The notes under the pieces are model-generated. The model was not told where the DNA came from and searched no databases. It worked only from the letters and a program-made list of their open reading frames with translations. From the NCBI GenBank assembly GCA_032768795.1, contig CP136492.1, positions 2,604,001 through 2,668,000 of the forward strand: DNA of 64,000 nucleotides, in the 5' to 3' direction. Both the position numbers and the translations under genes were made by a program. This stretch comes from Tremella fuciformis. Taxonomy: Eukaryota; Basidiomycota; Tremellomycetes; Tremellales; Tremellaceae. Below, piece by piece: positions 11,855 to 23,000 of the stretch; positions within the stretch are counted from its first letter, which is position 1, and each line of letters begins with the position of its first letter.

Positions 11855-12878
11855 ATGTCCCCCGCAAGTGCGCCCCCTCCGGGCATCTACACGCCGCTCG
11901 TCACCTTCTTTCATCCCGACGAGACCATCGACTTTCCGTCGGTTCGAGCACACGCGGTCCGCATTGCGCAAGGAGGAGTCGCCGGCCTCGTTCTGCAAGG
12001 CTCTAACGGCGAGGCCGTACATCTTGATGCCGACGAGCGTCAACAGATCATCCGAGAAGTCCGTGCTGCACTAGAAGAAGCCGGGTTTGCCAGCCTGCCG
12101 CTCATCGTCGGCTGCGGTCTACCCTCTGCGAGGTCCACCATTGAGCTCACGCACCAAGCTAAGAATGCCGGCGGTGACTTTGCGCTTGTCCTCCCTCCCA
12201 GCTACTGGCCGACCGCCATGACGAAACCTGCGCTCATCGACTATTTCACGAGAGTCGCCGACGCTTCGCCGTTGCCCGTTCTAGTCTACAACTTCCCGCT
12301 CGTCGCCAATGGCATCAACATCGACTCGGACACCATGATCCAGCTGGCACAGCATCCGAACATTGTCGGGTGCAAGTTGACATGCGGAGTAGGCCCGATC
12401 CCGAGACGCTTCACTCCTTCGGCTGCTGACTGCGTGTAGAATATCGGCAACCTACACCGCATTGCGGCCCACACCTCACCTGACACCTTTGCGGTCCTCT
12501 CCGGTAAAGCCGAGTTCGCCCTTCATGGGTTTGTTGGCGGTGCCTCCGGATGCATTGCTGCGCTTGTCAATATGTGCGTCGAGCAGTCTCACCCTTGAAG
12601 CAGGCTGACACCGCAGTGCACCGAAAGTCCACGTCGCCTTGTACAAGGCCTATCAAGATGGTGATATTGCAAAAGCCAAGCAGTTGCAGACCATTCTGGC
12701 GGATGCGGATCTTGCACAGTCCAAGCTTGGCGTCGCTGGTCTCAAGCTGGCCGTTGCCAAGTACTTCAACTACGGGTCAGGTGTTGCCCGGAAACCGCTT
12801 GGTGATGGCAAAGTTGAGGTCCTGGCCGCACAGAGTGCGGTTCTCGACGAGCTGGTCGCGCTCGAAAACAGCCTATAG
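11855..12878 (+). CDS. DHDPS/NAL-family lyase, 4-hydroxy-2-oxoglutarate aldolase-like
   Basis: Class-I aldolase of the dihydrodipicolinate synthase/N-acetylneuraminate lyase family, acting through a lysine Schiff base on pyruvate-type substrates. Three exons with introns 12389-12439 and 12574-12616 give 309 residues, the family norm. Visible motifs are the GSNGE loop near residue 49 (bacterial DapA usually has GTTGE), the catalytic Tyr in VYNFP, and the Schiff-base Lys in IVGCK just before intron 1. The GSNGE form and the ALIDYFTRVAD block resemble 4-hydroxy-2-oxoglutarate aldolase, which yields pyruvate and glyoxylate. A glyoxylate reductase-type gene is divergent from it and an aspartate aminotransferase is nearby, which supports that reading. 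Other family activities remain possible. Confidence 0.88.
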
Positions 12879-13008
12879 CCATATTCCCATCATGCATGAT
12901 TTTCATGAGTCACCTCGGACTGAGGCGGAAGAGTATATACAGAACGGATTTCATTCGTACAAGCGGGTACGACCAGAGGGACTCTGTCTAGTTTGATGAC
13001 GCTGGGAG

Positions 13009-14015
13009 CTAGGAAGTGCGGATATCCTCCTCTTTGATATCGAGGCAAATCATCTTGCCGGGCGTGTGACCAATCACCCAGCCTTTCACCAATGGACTGT
13101 CCATAACCGACTGCTGCGGGGAGACCCCGCAGCCCCAGAACACCGGCACGTCGCCCTCTTCAAACACCGGCGAGTCGCCGAAGTCAGCCTTGTTGATATT
13201 GTCGATACCCAGCTCTTTCACCGCATCCCAACCCTAGGAGATCAGCCTATCTAACCGAGCTGCGCTAGCCGGGCTTACCCAGGCAATGGGCTCGCCGTGT
13301 GTGCGACCGAAAGGGCGTGTAATGTCCCTAACGCGCTCTACATCGGCCGCTTTGTATGGGCGCATCGAGACGACCATGTTCCCGCCGAAGACTGCGATGA
13401 GCTCCGGATTGGGTAGAGAGAGACAAGATACTCACTTCCTCCAGGGAGCAGCTTGAGCGAGGTACGATACATGGTCACGTTGGTACCGAGCAGGGTATGG
13501 CGCGGCGTCAAGCCAGCATCGCGCAGTGCCGCTTCGAATGTCAAGGAGCAGCCGACTGAATGTCATCCTGGATGACCGTGACACCGCGAGGACCTGTCTT
13601 ACTCAGAAACGCGACACTCTCCTCTGTCCAGTATTTACGGACGTCCTTGACGTCATGCTCTACCAGCTTGCCGTCGAAGTACCTATTCTTAGTATTTGGA
13701 GCTCATTTGGAAGCTGAGAAGCCCCTACACGTTGTAGCCTGGCGAGTCTGTTGTCACATCGATACCATCGGCCACGCCAGGAGGGAACGTGACGTCGCCG
13801 GGCGCGGTGCTCTCGGCAATGAGCGGGCATGGTACGGGGTTGCGCCGACAGAGCTCGCGGAAGTGATCTGCATATCGCAGAGGGAGGATGAGCAGGTTGA
13901 CCTGCACATAGCCTGCACACTGCCCCGGTGTCGGGGACGAGAAGGAACCGTCTCGGGCTGCTAGCCGCAGATCGGCGGGACGAGCGAAGATGGGAGCATG
14001 AACTGGAATCGTCAT
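13009..14015 (-). CDS. D-glutamate cyclase / DUF1445 family protein
   Basis: The vertebrate homologue converts D-glutamate to 5-oxo-D-proline; bacterial members are uncharacterised. Five exons (13729-14015, 13603-13682, 13436-13555, 13279-13391, 13009-13233) sum to 275 codons including the stop, typical of the short fungal and bacterial form. Signature segments are GYVQVNLLILP, the RNPVPCPLI block, FGGNMVVSMRPY, and DVPVFWGCGVSPQ near the C-terminus. An upstream in-frame ATG at 14039 would add eight hydrophobic residues, so I chose 14015. It is convergent with the aldolase-type gene. Its presence 8-13 kb from a 5-oxoprolinase gives a two-step route from D-glutamate to L- or D-glutamate via 5-oxoproline, an inference from family functions. 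Confidence 0.88.
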
Positions 14016-14859
14016 GACGAGAAGCAGAAAGGGCAACAAAGCAACAGAGAGGAGAAGGGTGGGGCAGTCTAATCGTCATGAGGCTCGGTGCATCCGGAGG
14101 CAGACCATGGCGAGTTGTGCTCATTCGAAGATCCCCAATCGCTAATAACGGCTTCCGTCTCAATCCCGCGGAGGATATTTCCGGTCGACCACCGACACTT
14201 TGCGGCGTAGTAAGTCGGCTTCATCCGCAACAACAACCTCTGGCCACATGCTTCTGACATCACCGAGCTCTGCTTGCTTGGGCCACCAAGGGCGCTGGAG
14301 TGACCCATGGGCGGAGTGACGCCGGTGTGAGGGGCGGGGCAGGCACTTCCGTATGTGAAATCCAGAGTGCCGAAAGTGACCCAGACTCAAAGACGATGGC
14401 CGCTAAGCAGGCCCGTCCGGAGAGCAACACGTATGCCAATAAGCCGGCTCATCTCCGTCGGTTACTTGTCTCCACCTCTCTGGGGTCCCAGCTGTGGGTC
14501 GTTGATCCCCGCCTCTGTCCGGGCGATCGTCGCTTCGTATCTGTATGTATTCGTGGGAATGCCCAGGTCTCCGAGAGTCGCCTGGGCACCGAACAATGTG
14601 AGATAGTATGGGTCCATCGATGCTCTCTGTGTCGACTCCTTGACACCTGGACGTCCTGTCCTCATCGCTAGACGTACGGCCCACTCTCTCTCTGGTCCTT
14701 CAAGAACGATTGCAAATGGCATGTCACTTCGTGACGTGGCTTTCGGTCTGCCGTGCTACTGGACTTATCATATGTATGTCTTGGCAGGTTACGTGTGCAG
14801 CGGGATGGTGTATATATGCCGGGAGGTAGTCCGAAGTACACTTGCACCTGCACTTCGTC
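14016..14859. other. Intergenic region, no gene seen
   Basis: These 844 bp lie between two divergent genes. A TATATA run at 14811-14816 sits about 45 bp before the next ATG. Short open frames on both strands show no recognisable family and no intron-joined coding pattern. Confidence 0.5.
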
Positions 14860-15465
14860 ATGTCTGCAGTGAATGTTCTCCCTGACTGGTGGTCTTTCAC
14901 CTTTATCGGTCTTCAAGCGGTAAGCCGGGAGTCGTTGTACGTCCTAACACACAGGCGGCTCTGCTTCCGCTCACCTACCAACACCTCTCCGACCCCCTCG
15001 GCAAGTTTCTCGATGTGCTGCCCAAGGGCTTCGATCCAGCCACGGACAACATCCGCTCCAGCCTGCGCGTCAATATGGTCGGACGAACCAACGCTCAGAG
15101 TGAGCACTGATACGTTGACAATGCTGACTATAGCCTACCCGATAATCGCCATCCTATTCATTGGATGCACGCTTTTCGCCCGGAACTCCCTCCGTGGCCA
15201 GCCAAAGCTGCAGCAGCGTCTAATGAAGCTGCCAATCTACGCCGGGCTGCTGTCGGATGTGAGTCCCGCATATGCGACTCAGAACTTGAAAGCTGACTCG
15301 GCGTCCCAGATCTGGCTGTACGTGATGATATTGACCGCTCCTCGAGAGATACTATTCGATCGATCTCTCTGGACGTCGTCAATGAAGGGTGTCGCTTTCG
15401 GCTTGCCAGGCGCTACTCTTCTTAAGCTCGTCTGGCTGTTCGGTGTAGGACGAACCGTGGTGTGA
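14860..15465 (+). CDS. Small multi-pass membrane protein, unknown function
   Basis: I do not recognise this protein. Four exons (14860-14919, 14955-15099, 15134-15258, 15310-15465) joined by clean GT-AG introns of 34-51 nt give 161 residues with no internal stop, strong evidence that the gene is real. Four hydrophobic stretches are visible: WWSFTFIGLQAAALLPL near residues 10-27, YPIIAILFIGCTLF near 70-84, IWLYVMIL near 110, and a glycine-rich stretch ending KLVWLFGV near 140-155. There is no obvious catalytic motif. A TATA-like element lies about 45 bp upstream. It could be an endomembrane protein. Confidence 0.75.
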   Translation: MSAVNVLPDWWSFTFIGLQAVSRESLYVLTHRRLCFRSPTNTSPTPSASFSMCCPRASIQPRTTSAPACASIWSDEPTLRVSTDTLTMLTIAYPIIAILFIGCTLFARNSLRGQPKLQQRLMKLPIYAGLLSDVSPAYATQNLKADSASQIWLYVMILTAPREILFDRSLWTSSMKGVAFGLPGATLLKLVWLFGVGRTVV

Positions 15466-16627
15466 CAATATAATGTCACCCAGGATCAAACCCTCCATCA
15501 GAAGGAGATGTGTATATGCCCTCAACTCTCCCAATGCCCTCGAACACCGTTTGCCCTGCTTCCCAAATGTCTCGGGAGGGATACAAATCAGAGTGGCGAC
15601 TGCTTCCATCTTGTCTACTTGTGTGACTGTCGGCAAGCTGTTTGTTTTTAAGATGGAACATGCATCCGCAACCGGAGTTCTCAGTCAGGTTTGCTGTGGC
15701 TCACAGGCTCGGCATTTCCTAAAGATCGTTCAGGCCCACCGTTCTAGGGTTTGCGATTCCATCCGAGCAGGGCACTGTAATCTGTGGTAGCGCGACGCGA
15801 AACAGACCTATGCCTATCCGTGAAAACTGACACCTTCAAGTGACTTTCACAGTCTCATCGCCCTCAAAGCGCTCGAGCGGGCTGCTCTCCAACCTCGTTT
15901 TGCCCCAAACACCGTTGACGTGGTGTGGGTCTCGCTTATAGCTTCCCAAGCGGCCTCGAGGGGAGCGTAGCGTACTAGCTGGACAGAGCTCAAGGGACGG
16001 AAAGGGGCGTCTGAAGATTAGGTATCGTTCCATATCCCAAGGACTCCTTCTCCTATCTCTGCCAAACGCCCGCGCAATGACAGGCGTGACGACATCGTCT
16101 CAACGATTCGGGCAACTAAGCGCTCTTCCCGCAGATCTCTGCCTCGGGACCTATCGCCTCATTATCAGCCCTCACAGAGTCATGTCGCTCGACCTTGTCC
16201 AGGAGCCCAGACATGTGGCAAACGAAGAGCAGCGGCACCAGACGTCGTCGACGGCAACGAGTGGGACTTAGGCCACACCTATTCCGAGGATGTCGGGTTG
16301 AAATGAGACGGTGGCAAGGTTCGGTACGGATTGTCGCCAAGATTGTTCCCACTTGAAGCTGTCCTGAATCACACCCATGAGTGTGCAAGCTATCATAGCC
16401 GCGGGTCAATATCTGTGAGCGATCGACATCGGAAGTCTCCGCGGAGTTTGCAGCCGAGATCTCGGGGATCCACGCTCGGATCGGATGTCTCCATGCGGGA
16501 AGCATCGATACCGAGGTGGCTCACGGCGCTTGCAGCTGGGAGGACTCATCGACAGGTGGGGTGACTGGCCTGTGAGGGGATACTAAATGAGCATGTGCTC
16601 GAAGCGATTCCCACGTCCGTGCGACTT
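15466..16627. other. Intergenic region, no gene seen
   Basis: About 1.16 kb without a recognisable gene, RNA or repeat. Several open frames of 60-130 codons occur on both strands but none matches a family or shows conserved splice structure. Confidence 0.5.
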
Positions 16628-16939
16628 ATGCCCTCGGAGGACACAAAACCCCGATCAAGAATGTCGAACTTACCTAAAGACAAAGAAATGACCGAACACT
16701 ATGAGATCGGTCCTCTCGGGGACGATCGCAAGGCCAGTTCTGATCACCTGGAGGCTCCTGGGGTCGCCCGTGTCTCTAAGTACACGGCAGAGGAGGAACG
16801 TGCACTTCTACGCCGCCTCGACCGGAGAGTCCTCCCCTGGATCATGTTGCTTTACATGGTAGGTGACAAGACTACCATTCCATGCCGAGCGCGACCCGAC
16901 CTAACTTGATCAGCTGAGCTACCTCGATCGATCGAACTT

Positions 16940-17103
16940 TGTTGAACAATAGGCCCCGAGGACCCCGAGGACGCCTCATAGGGTCAGAATTGCCTCTTGC
17001 GGCCAAATGAGTAACCTTATGTAGATGGCTTGAGCAGAGCGACAGCTCATAAGTAGAGAACTGCAGAGATGGACGAATGCATAGCTCTCATCATTGTGTA
17101 ACA
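16940..17103. mobile_element. Solo LTR, 164 bp, with 5-bp target duplication
   Basis: The segment begins TGTTGAACAAT and ends ATTGTGTAACA, imperfect inverted ends (9 of 11 positions) with the TG...CA termini of an LTR. The 5-bp sequence AACTT flanks it directly at 16935-16939 and 17104-17108. It has no coding capacity. Its removal with one AACTT copy restores the transporter frame. Orientation cannot be set. Confidence 0.85.
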
Positions 17104-18378
17104 AACTTGGGAAACTCCGTCGCTCTGGGCCTCAAAAAGGACTTGAAACTAGCTGGCAGTGAATACGGTGGGCTTCAGATCCTGACTACATCGTCCACGA
17201 TTGATCCAGGGAGAATGGGCGAGCGCTTTGTTTTACTTCGCTACCTTCTTCTTTGGCACCATTGGCGCCTTGATGCTCAAGATCGTCAAACCACGATATT
17301 ACCTCGCTGTCTGCTGTGTTGGATGGGGCGGTATGGCTATGGCTCAGGCAGGAGCAACCGGCTTCTCTAGCCTGGGTGCCATACGCTTTCTCCTCGGACT
17401 GTTTGAGGCGTCCTTTGCGCCTGGCTGTGCCTTCTACCTGTCTTTCTGGTACACCAAGGTCCGTCAACCCTAGACACCCCACCCCGTCGGGTAAGCTGAT
17501 GTCCCAGGACGAGCTCACTTCACGTATCGCAGCCTACGCGGGCACTTCTGCCGTATCGGGCATCGTCGGTGGTCTGGTCTCTTATGGTTTCGGCTTCGCG
17601 AATACGAACCTGTTGAAAGGATGGCAGTGGCTGTTCATTTCGGAAGGGCTGCCGACAGTCCTTGTCGGTCTCGCCACTCCATTCATGCTTCCGGACAGGC
17701 CTGAGCAGAGCAAGGCGAGCTGGATGTCTGATGCCGAGTACGCCATAGCCATGGAGCGTCGAAACCGTTATGTGACCAATACGTCCGAGAGCAAGATCAA
17801 TTGGGCACAAGTGAGAGGGTAGGTAGACGCTGGTTCTGCCTTGTGCCCCGAAGCTGACCTCGTATCAGCGCTCTTGTGGACTACCGGCTCTGGCTCTTCG
17901 CCGTCATCTACTCCGGCCTGTCGCTATCCCTCGCGGTCATTTCCATTTTTCTGCCATCTTTGCTCGCCGTGATGGGGTATGCGGGATACAAATCGAATCT
18001 GATGACTGTCCCACCTTATGCCGTTGGCTACCTAGGCCTGCTCGCCGTCGCCACTCTCTCAAACCGCTTCAAACAGCGTGCGATACCTATCATACTTGCC
18101 TCTGCTATCGGTGGCGTTGGATACCTCGTCGTTGGACTCGACAGTACGCCCGGGGTCCGATATTTCGGGTCGTTCCTTGTCGTTGCTGGAACATACTGGT
18201 CCTTCCCTGTGGTCCTCGCCTGGGTGAGCAACACCTTTGCGGCCGACGCAAAGGCGGGAACAGGTCTCGGTGTCGTCATCGCCGTCACTCACGCCGTTGG
18301 AGTCGCCGCCGCGCATATATACCCAAGCAAGGACTCGCCGCAATATCGCACTGGGTCAATCGTATCCGCCGCCCTCAT

Positions 18379-18392
18379 GTTCGCTGTTCGCT
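18379..18392 (+). repeat. 7-bp tandem duplication causing a frameshift
   Basis: GTTCGCT occurs twice head to tail. One copy keeps the transporter frame into the conserved C-terminal tail ending EFRYTL; two copies shift it to a stop after about 15 residues. Confidence 0.85.
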
Positions 18393-18652
18393 TCGGCCAT
18401 CGGGGCGGTTGTGATGCGTTGGCTGTTGAATCGAGAGAATAGGCGCAGGGATCAGACATTCGGCCTCAACAGGCAGACACAACTTGTGTTGGGTGACGAA
18501 GCAGACAAGAACCCCGAGTTCCGATACACGCTGTGAAAGCAGCCGCGTGGCGACCTGACTTAAGATGGAGTATGAAGGTGTCCGCCCAATACCCCAGCCT
18601 TGGCGGATGCCAAAGGTCAAAATGCATGCTGATTCTTGGCGACCCTTGTCTG

Positions 18653-19807
18653 TTACGAAGCTGAATCAACCCGGACAATGAGCATTGCACTTGGCCGTGA
18701 TACGGAAATAGACTCTCCAGTCGGCGTCAATCGCCCGTCCAGTCCCACGTTCCATATGTGCACCTCGTTGCTGGCGGACATGCCAATGAACGCCCGTTGT
18801 CCATCCCGACTCAAGGCGATCCCTTTGGGCGATTCCCCGTCGAGCATTGCGGTCTGTATCCTCTGCAGAGCACCATTTCGCCCGACGTTGAAGACGCTGA
18901 CCGCGTTGTGGCCACGGATAAGGGTGTATGCGTATTTGCCTGAAGGATGAACGCGGAGGTCAGACAACAGGACGCCAGGTCCAGGGAGGAGCGAGTCAGG
19001 GAGAACCGAAGTGGATCCGAGTGAATGGATCGCATTTTGTGAAAATTCGAATGCCTCGATCTGAGGTTGGTACTCGAAATTGACATAGAAGATAGGTAAG
19101 TGTGGATGACATGCGGCGTAACGAGGTCCGCTCCCTGTCGGACAGTCGCGCCCATCGTTCAACTTGAGGCATCGCGACTTGGGGTCGAACGCGTACACGG
19201 TGATCTTATCGTTTGCCATGTCGCATTCTATGAATAGAGGCGATCCGGGAAGACTGCTGATCGAGTGCAAGCACGACTTTGGCCGAGCTTTGTGTATGTG
19301 ACATGGGACACCGGGCCGGCCATCGACATCGAGCGGGAAAACGACAGTTGTAGCGTCCTCGAAGCTCGGCTGCATTCGGTATCCGCTTTCTGGACTGCCT
19401 TCTATCTTGAGCACCGAAGAGGAGGTAGAGAAGTGTGAGATCAGCAGGAAGTTGCGGCTCTCGTCGAGGGCGATCCCCGCCGGCTGTGTGCCGTAGCTGG
19501 GCCAGCGGCCAAGGTTGTTGAGTCTTCCAGACGTCGGGTCTACAGCGTACGCGTACACGCCTCCGCCCCGCTGCCCGTCCGGACCCACCGCGACTTCGTC
19601 CAGCACATACAGGACATTTCGGCAATCGTCAAAGACCATGTTGCCAACATTTAGGCCCGGCTCGTAAGATTCGACTGGGTAGAGGGAGGAGGAACCGGGC
19701 TCGATGCGGAACACATGCAGCCCGGGGCCCGTGAGACCTCCTCCTCCTTTGAAGCTGCCCACCAGGAGGATCTCCCGGGCGCATGTTGAGGGGGCGTCTT
19801 CAGCCAT
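18653..19807 (-). CDS. Lactonase, 7-bladed beta-propeller (6-phosphogluconolactonase/muconate cyclase-like)
   Basis: Intronless gene of 384 residues. Sequence of the lactonase_7 family: repeated blades with motifs such as LDEVAVGPDGQRGGGVYAY, GTQPAGIALDESRNFLLISHF, LSDLRVHPSGKYAYTLIRG and ESPKGIALSRDGQRAFIGMS. Characterised relatives hydrolyse 6-phosphogluconolactone or carboxymuconolactone, or act in sugar lactone metabolism. I chose Met at 19807; an in-frame codon at 19867 lies inside the Helitron end and so is not ancestral. There is no signal peptide. The Helitron terminus sits 47 bp upstream of the start codon, so the native promoter has been displaced. The exact substrate is unknown. 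Confidence 0.88.
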   Translation of the reverse strand: MAEDAPSTCAREILLVGSFKGGGGLTGPGLHVFRIEPGSSSLYPVESYEPGLNVGNMVFDDCRNVLYVLDEVAVGPDGQRGGGVYAYAVDPTSGRLNNLGRWPSYGTQPAGIALDESRNFLLISHFSTSSSVLKIEGSPESGYRMQPSFEDATTVVFPLDVDGRPGVPCHIHKARPKSCLHSISSLPGSPLFIECDMANDKITVYAFDPKSRCLKLNDGRDCPTGSGPRYAACHPHLPIFYVNFEYQPQIEAFEFSQNAIHSLGSTSVLPDSLLPGPGVLLSDLRVHPSGKYAYTLIRGHNAVSVFNVGRNGALQRIQTAMLDGESPKGIALSRDGQRAFIGMSASNEVHIWNVGLDGRLTPTGESISVSRPSAMLIVRVDSAS

Positions 19808-19854
19808 GGTACGAAACCATGACCAGGTTGATGATGGAGATGCATTCTTGGTGA

Positions 19855-19884
19855 CTAGAGTCTGCACCCGTGAAATTCACGGGT
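19855..19884 (-). repeat. Helitron 3' terminus: hairpin plus CTAG
   Basis: A 9-bp stem with a single-base loop at 19866-19884, then 7 nt, then CTAG at 19858-19855 (minus strand order). This is the standard rolling-circle termination signal of Helitrons. Confidence 0.85.
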
Positions 19885-20040
19885 CGAGTGGGTCGTGAAT
19901 TTAGAGTCAATGGGCATTCATGTATTAATTCAGTGGAGCCCCCAGCACATGCATGATGAAAGCTTGAACTACGGGCGTCCCCGCAGCCAAGACTATATAC
20001 AATTCTACGTGATAATTAGCTACAAATTAGGTACAGAGTA

Positions 20041-23000
20041 CTATGTATGATCTACGGAAGCTGCTCTCAACACGTCCTTATACACAATGTTCACTGTTTC
20101 TCCCCGCTTCCCCCGCTCAGACTCCTCCAATAGCACCTTCAGCCCATTCTTGAAGCGTGCGCGTGACAGACCAACATATAATTGCCCATGTGTAAAGACT
20201 GGCTTTGGCAGATAGAGACCGATTGTTGCAAGTGACTGACCCTGGGCTTTATTGATTGTAAGAGCCAGCCCTATGCGAATGGGGAACTGAGTACGGCGAA
20301 GCGTGAACGGAAGATTTGCCGATCGAGGGGAATCAAGCTTGATGCGGGGAATAAGGCACTCGTTTGTATGGTAGTCACCGCCAAGAATCCGACCACGTAT
20401 GACGTTTGAGTGCAACTCAGTCACATAGATCCGCGTGCCATTGCAAAGGCCAGCCGAAGGGTCGAGATTCCGTAATAGAAGTATTGTTGTTCCAACCTTG
20501 ACGCGGGTCTTATGCAAAGGGAATCCACCAAAACTGATTGAATTGAGATATTCGATAGGCCACAGTTGTTGATTGCTCAGTCGTCCCCGGCCTGGCTGAG
20601 ACCCATCGTTTTCCACAATATAGTCGGCACTGAGATATGTACGTGACTCCCCAGGCAACTCGTCCAGTAAGCTGATATTGAGGCCGTCCACTTCCGCATT
20701 TGTCGGTGCCAGGATAGCTCGATCCTTGAAGTACTCCATTGCCGTCTCATCGTCTCGATACCTGCCCAAGTTTGGATACACATGCTGGCGGAGATCGTCC
20801 ACATTATTGACCAACAGTTCTGGCGGGATATGCACCGTGTCCTTCTCCCTGCCATCACATTTCCCATCCCCAATTTCTAACAACCATTGAGCAAATGTCT
20901 CAGCTTCAGCAAATTCCCTCGGGCTCATTGATGCACTGCGTAATCGCATGTTGACTGTCAATCGAAGTCGGATGACGTCACTCCACAGTGAGGAGCTTGT
21001 GAGACAGGCATTTCGAATCTGTGCTTGCGAACCTTTCGGTACCACCGGAAGGCATTGTCGGAAATCTCCAGCAAACACCATAACCACTCCTCCAAAAGGT
21101 GCATCGAAGTTGCGCACATCCCTAAGCATTCGGTCCACAGCTTCTGCCGCAAATCGATGTTGCATTGGAGCTTCATCCCAGACAATCAGGTTCGTTTTTC
21201 TGAACAATTCCGCCAGTGTTGACTGCTTAGACACACTGCATTTTGAATCACCATGAAGGTCAATCGGTATTTTGAAACGTGAGTGCGCTGCCATGTCAGT
21301 CAAATGCTTCAACAATCTCAGTTTCATTCTCACCTGTACGGCCACCTTTGAGCAGGATTGCACAAATACCGGATGACCCAACCATGAGGACAATCTGTCC
21401 CTCTCCCCTTAGCACTGCGGCTACCGTGTTCTCCACAAACGTCTTGCCGCAACCTCCTGGTCCGTCCAAGAAGAACAAAGTCGGTGTCTGCTGTCGTGCT
21501 GCCAAAAGGATGCTCTGAATGATAGCCTTCTGCTCGCCATTTGCACTCTCAAGATTTGTGCTTCCAACTCTTGCCAAATCGGTCCTATCGTACGATGTTT
21601 CTTCAAGGATCAAACGTCCTTCGGCTGAGGTATCGAAACTGATCGTAGGTGTAGGCAAGCCAAAGTCGTCCAACTTCTTTCCCCTCTCGTCAAGGAGGTC
21701 CCGTAACATACACAGTGCCAGGGATTGCCTCTGTTCAGCACTTGGTCGATCACAATGATATCTGTCTCGTAGAACCGGAATGAGATCATCGCTCAATGCT
21801 TGCCAGTGATTTGCCCATAGTCGTGCCGGATCCGAAGGTTCACTCTCCATCAAGATAATCACAAACAACCGCCGCATTCCATTGCCTGATGCCATGAGTG
21901 ATGCCTGCTCCAAGCATGTCTCAAGATCGGAGTCGTCGTCAAGTAGTCCAAGGGCAATGCATGCTGCCCTGAATGTCGGATGCACAACCCCATCCACAGT
22001 TCGCAAGTGCTCAAATGAGGTCGGGCATGCCACCTGGTAGAGAAGTAGTCGCAAATAATAACGCTCGCCAGCTTGAGGCCCGGCAAAGTATACTCGCCCA
22101 ATGGTCCCACCTCGTCGTCGCAGCCCCCAGCGCCGATTCGTTTTGTTCCAAGTCAAATACTTCGGAGCTTCAGGGTAGACCACATCCCGCAGTATGTCGG
22201 GCCAGCGCTGACATGCGTTGAAGAAAGCCGTGAGTGTTGTGCCACGTGCCAAATTGCCCTGTGCCATCTGTGCCGCAATATCGTCCGTGGTATCAAACAT
22301 CACCATTTGCTGATCAGGTAGATGTAACTGCAATCGTACCACAGGGGGGGAATGTCCATGCATTGGCATCGAAAGCAATCGCCATGCCGCTGCTGATCAG
22401 GCCCTACCAATAATAGCATCTCAGGACAACTTACCTTCAGAGGAGGCCACATAACGTGCATCTTCATAAGCCTCCACTTCATCAATGTCTGTTCCAACAG
22501 GACAGACCGCCACATTTGCTCTATCATGACCCTTGTAGACATACTTAAAGAGGTACTTCACGGCTGTGATTGAAGTACAAACCTCAACATTGATATGGCA
22601 CTCATAGCGTGCAGACAGGTATGGGTTGTAGGGGACGACATCCCGATTGCTGAATGTCGTTCCTCCTTTCTCAAAGACTCGCCCATTATCGCTCCGTCGA
22701 TACACCGGATATCCATCTTTTTCAATTGAGGTCTCGGGCTGCCACGCTCGTGGATACTTCTTCGAACACTTTCCATCCTTGAGGCACTTTGGTCCACATG
22801 GCCCATGTACCATGCAGTTTGTGACAATCCGCCAAAGGGCCGGCTGTGTGTCTGGATCAGGCAACTCTGCGCATACAATTCTATCTATGTCGGCCGGTGT
22901 TTGTGGCTTGTCTGCTGGGTCCAAGCACAAAAGCATGTGACAGTGTGGCAGGCCTCGCTTTTGAAATTCGATAACCCAAATTTTGGAGACGACCTGTCAC

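Larger units (their letters stand above)
16628..18536 (+). pseudogene. Dal5-type MFS transporter, disrupted by a solo LTR and a 7-bp duplication
   Basis: Remnant of a second anion:cation symporter-type transporter. Exons are 16628-16858, 16914-17167 (containing the LTR), 17214-17458, 17508-17818 and 17869-18536. Motifs include LSYLDRSN at the end of helix 1, RFLLGLFEASFAPG, and GWQWLFISEGLP. Two lesions are visible. A 164-bp solo LTR with an AACTT target duplication interrupts the codons just after LDRSN and introduces a stop. A tandem 7-bp duplication at 18379-18392 shifts the frame about 40 residues before the end. Without the LTR, one target copy and 7 bp, the exon sum is exactly 511 codons, so I see no third lesion. 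A functional spliced product is unlikely but not excluded. Confidence 0.85.

Noticed and set aside
17168..17213. Possible third lesion in the MFS pseudogene
   Set aside because: Using the acceptor ending at 17213 gives a 46-nt intron and the in-frame sequence SEYEWASALF, so no lesion is needed.
19808..19867. Longer N-terminus for the lactonase
   Set aside because: The extra codons include the Helitron terminus, so they cannot be ancestral coding sequence.
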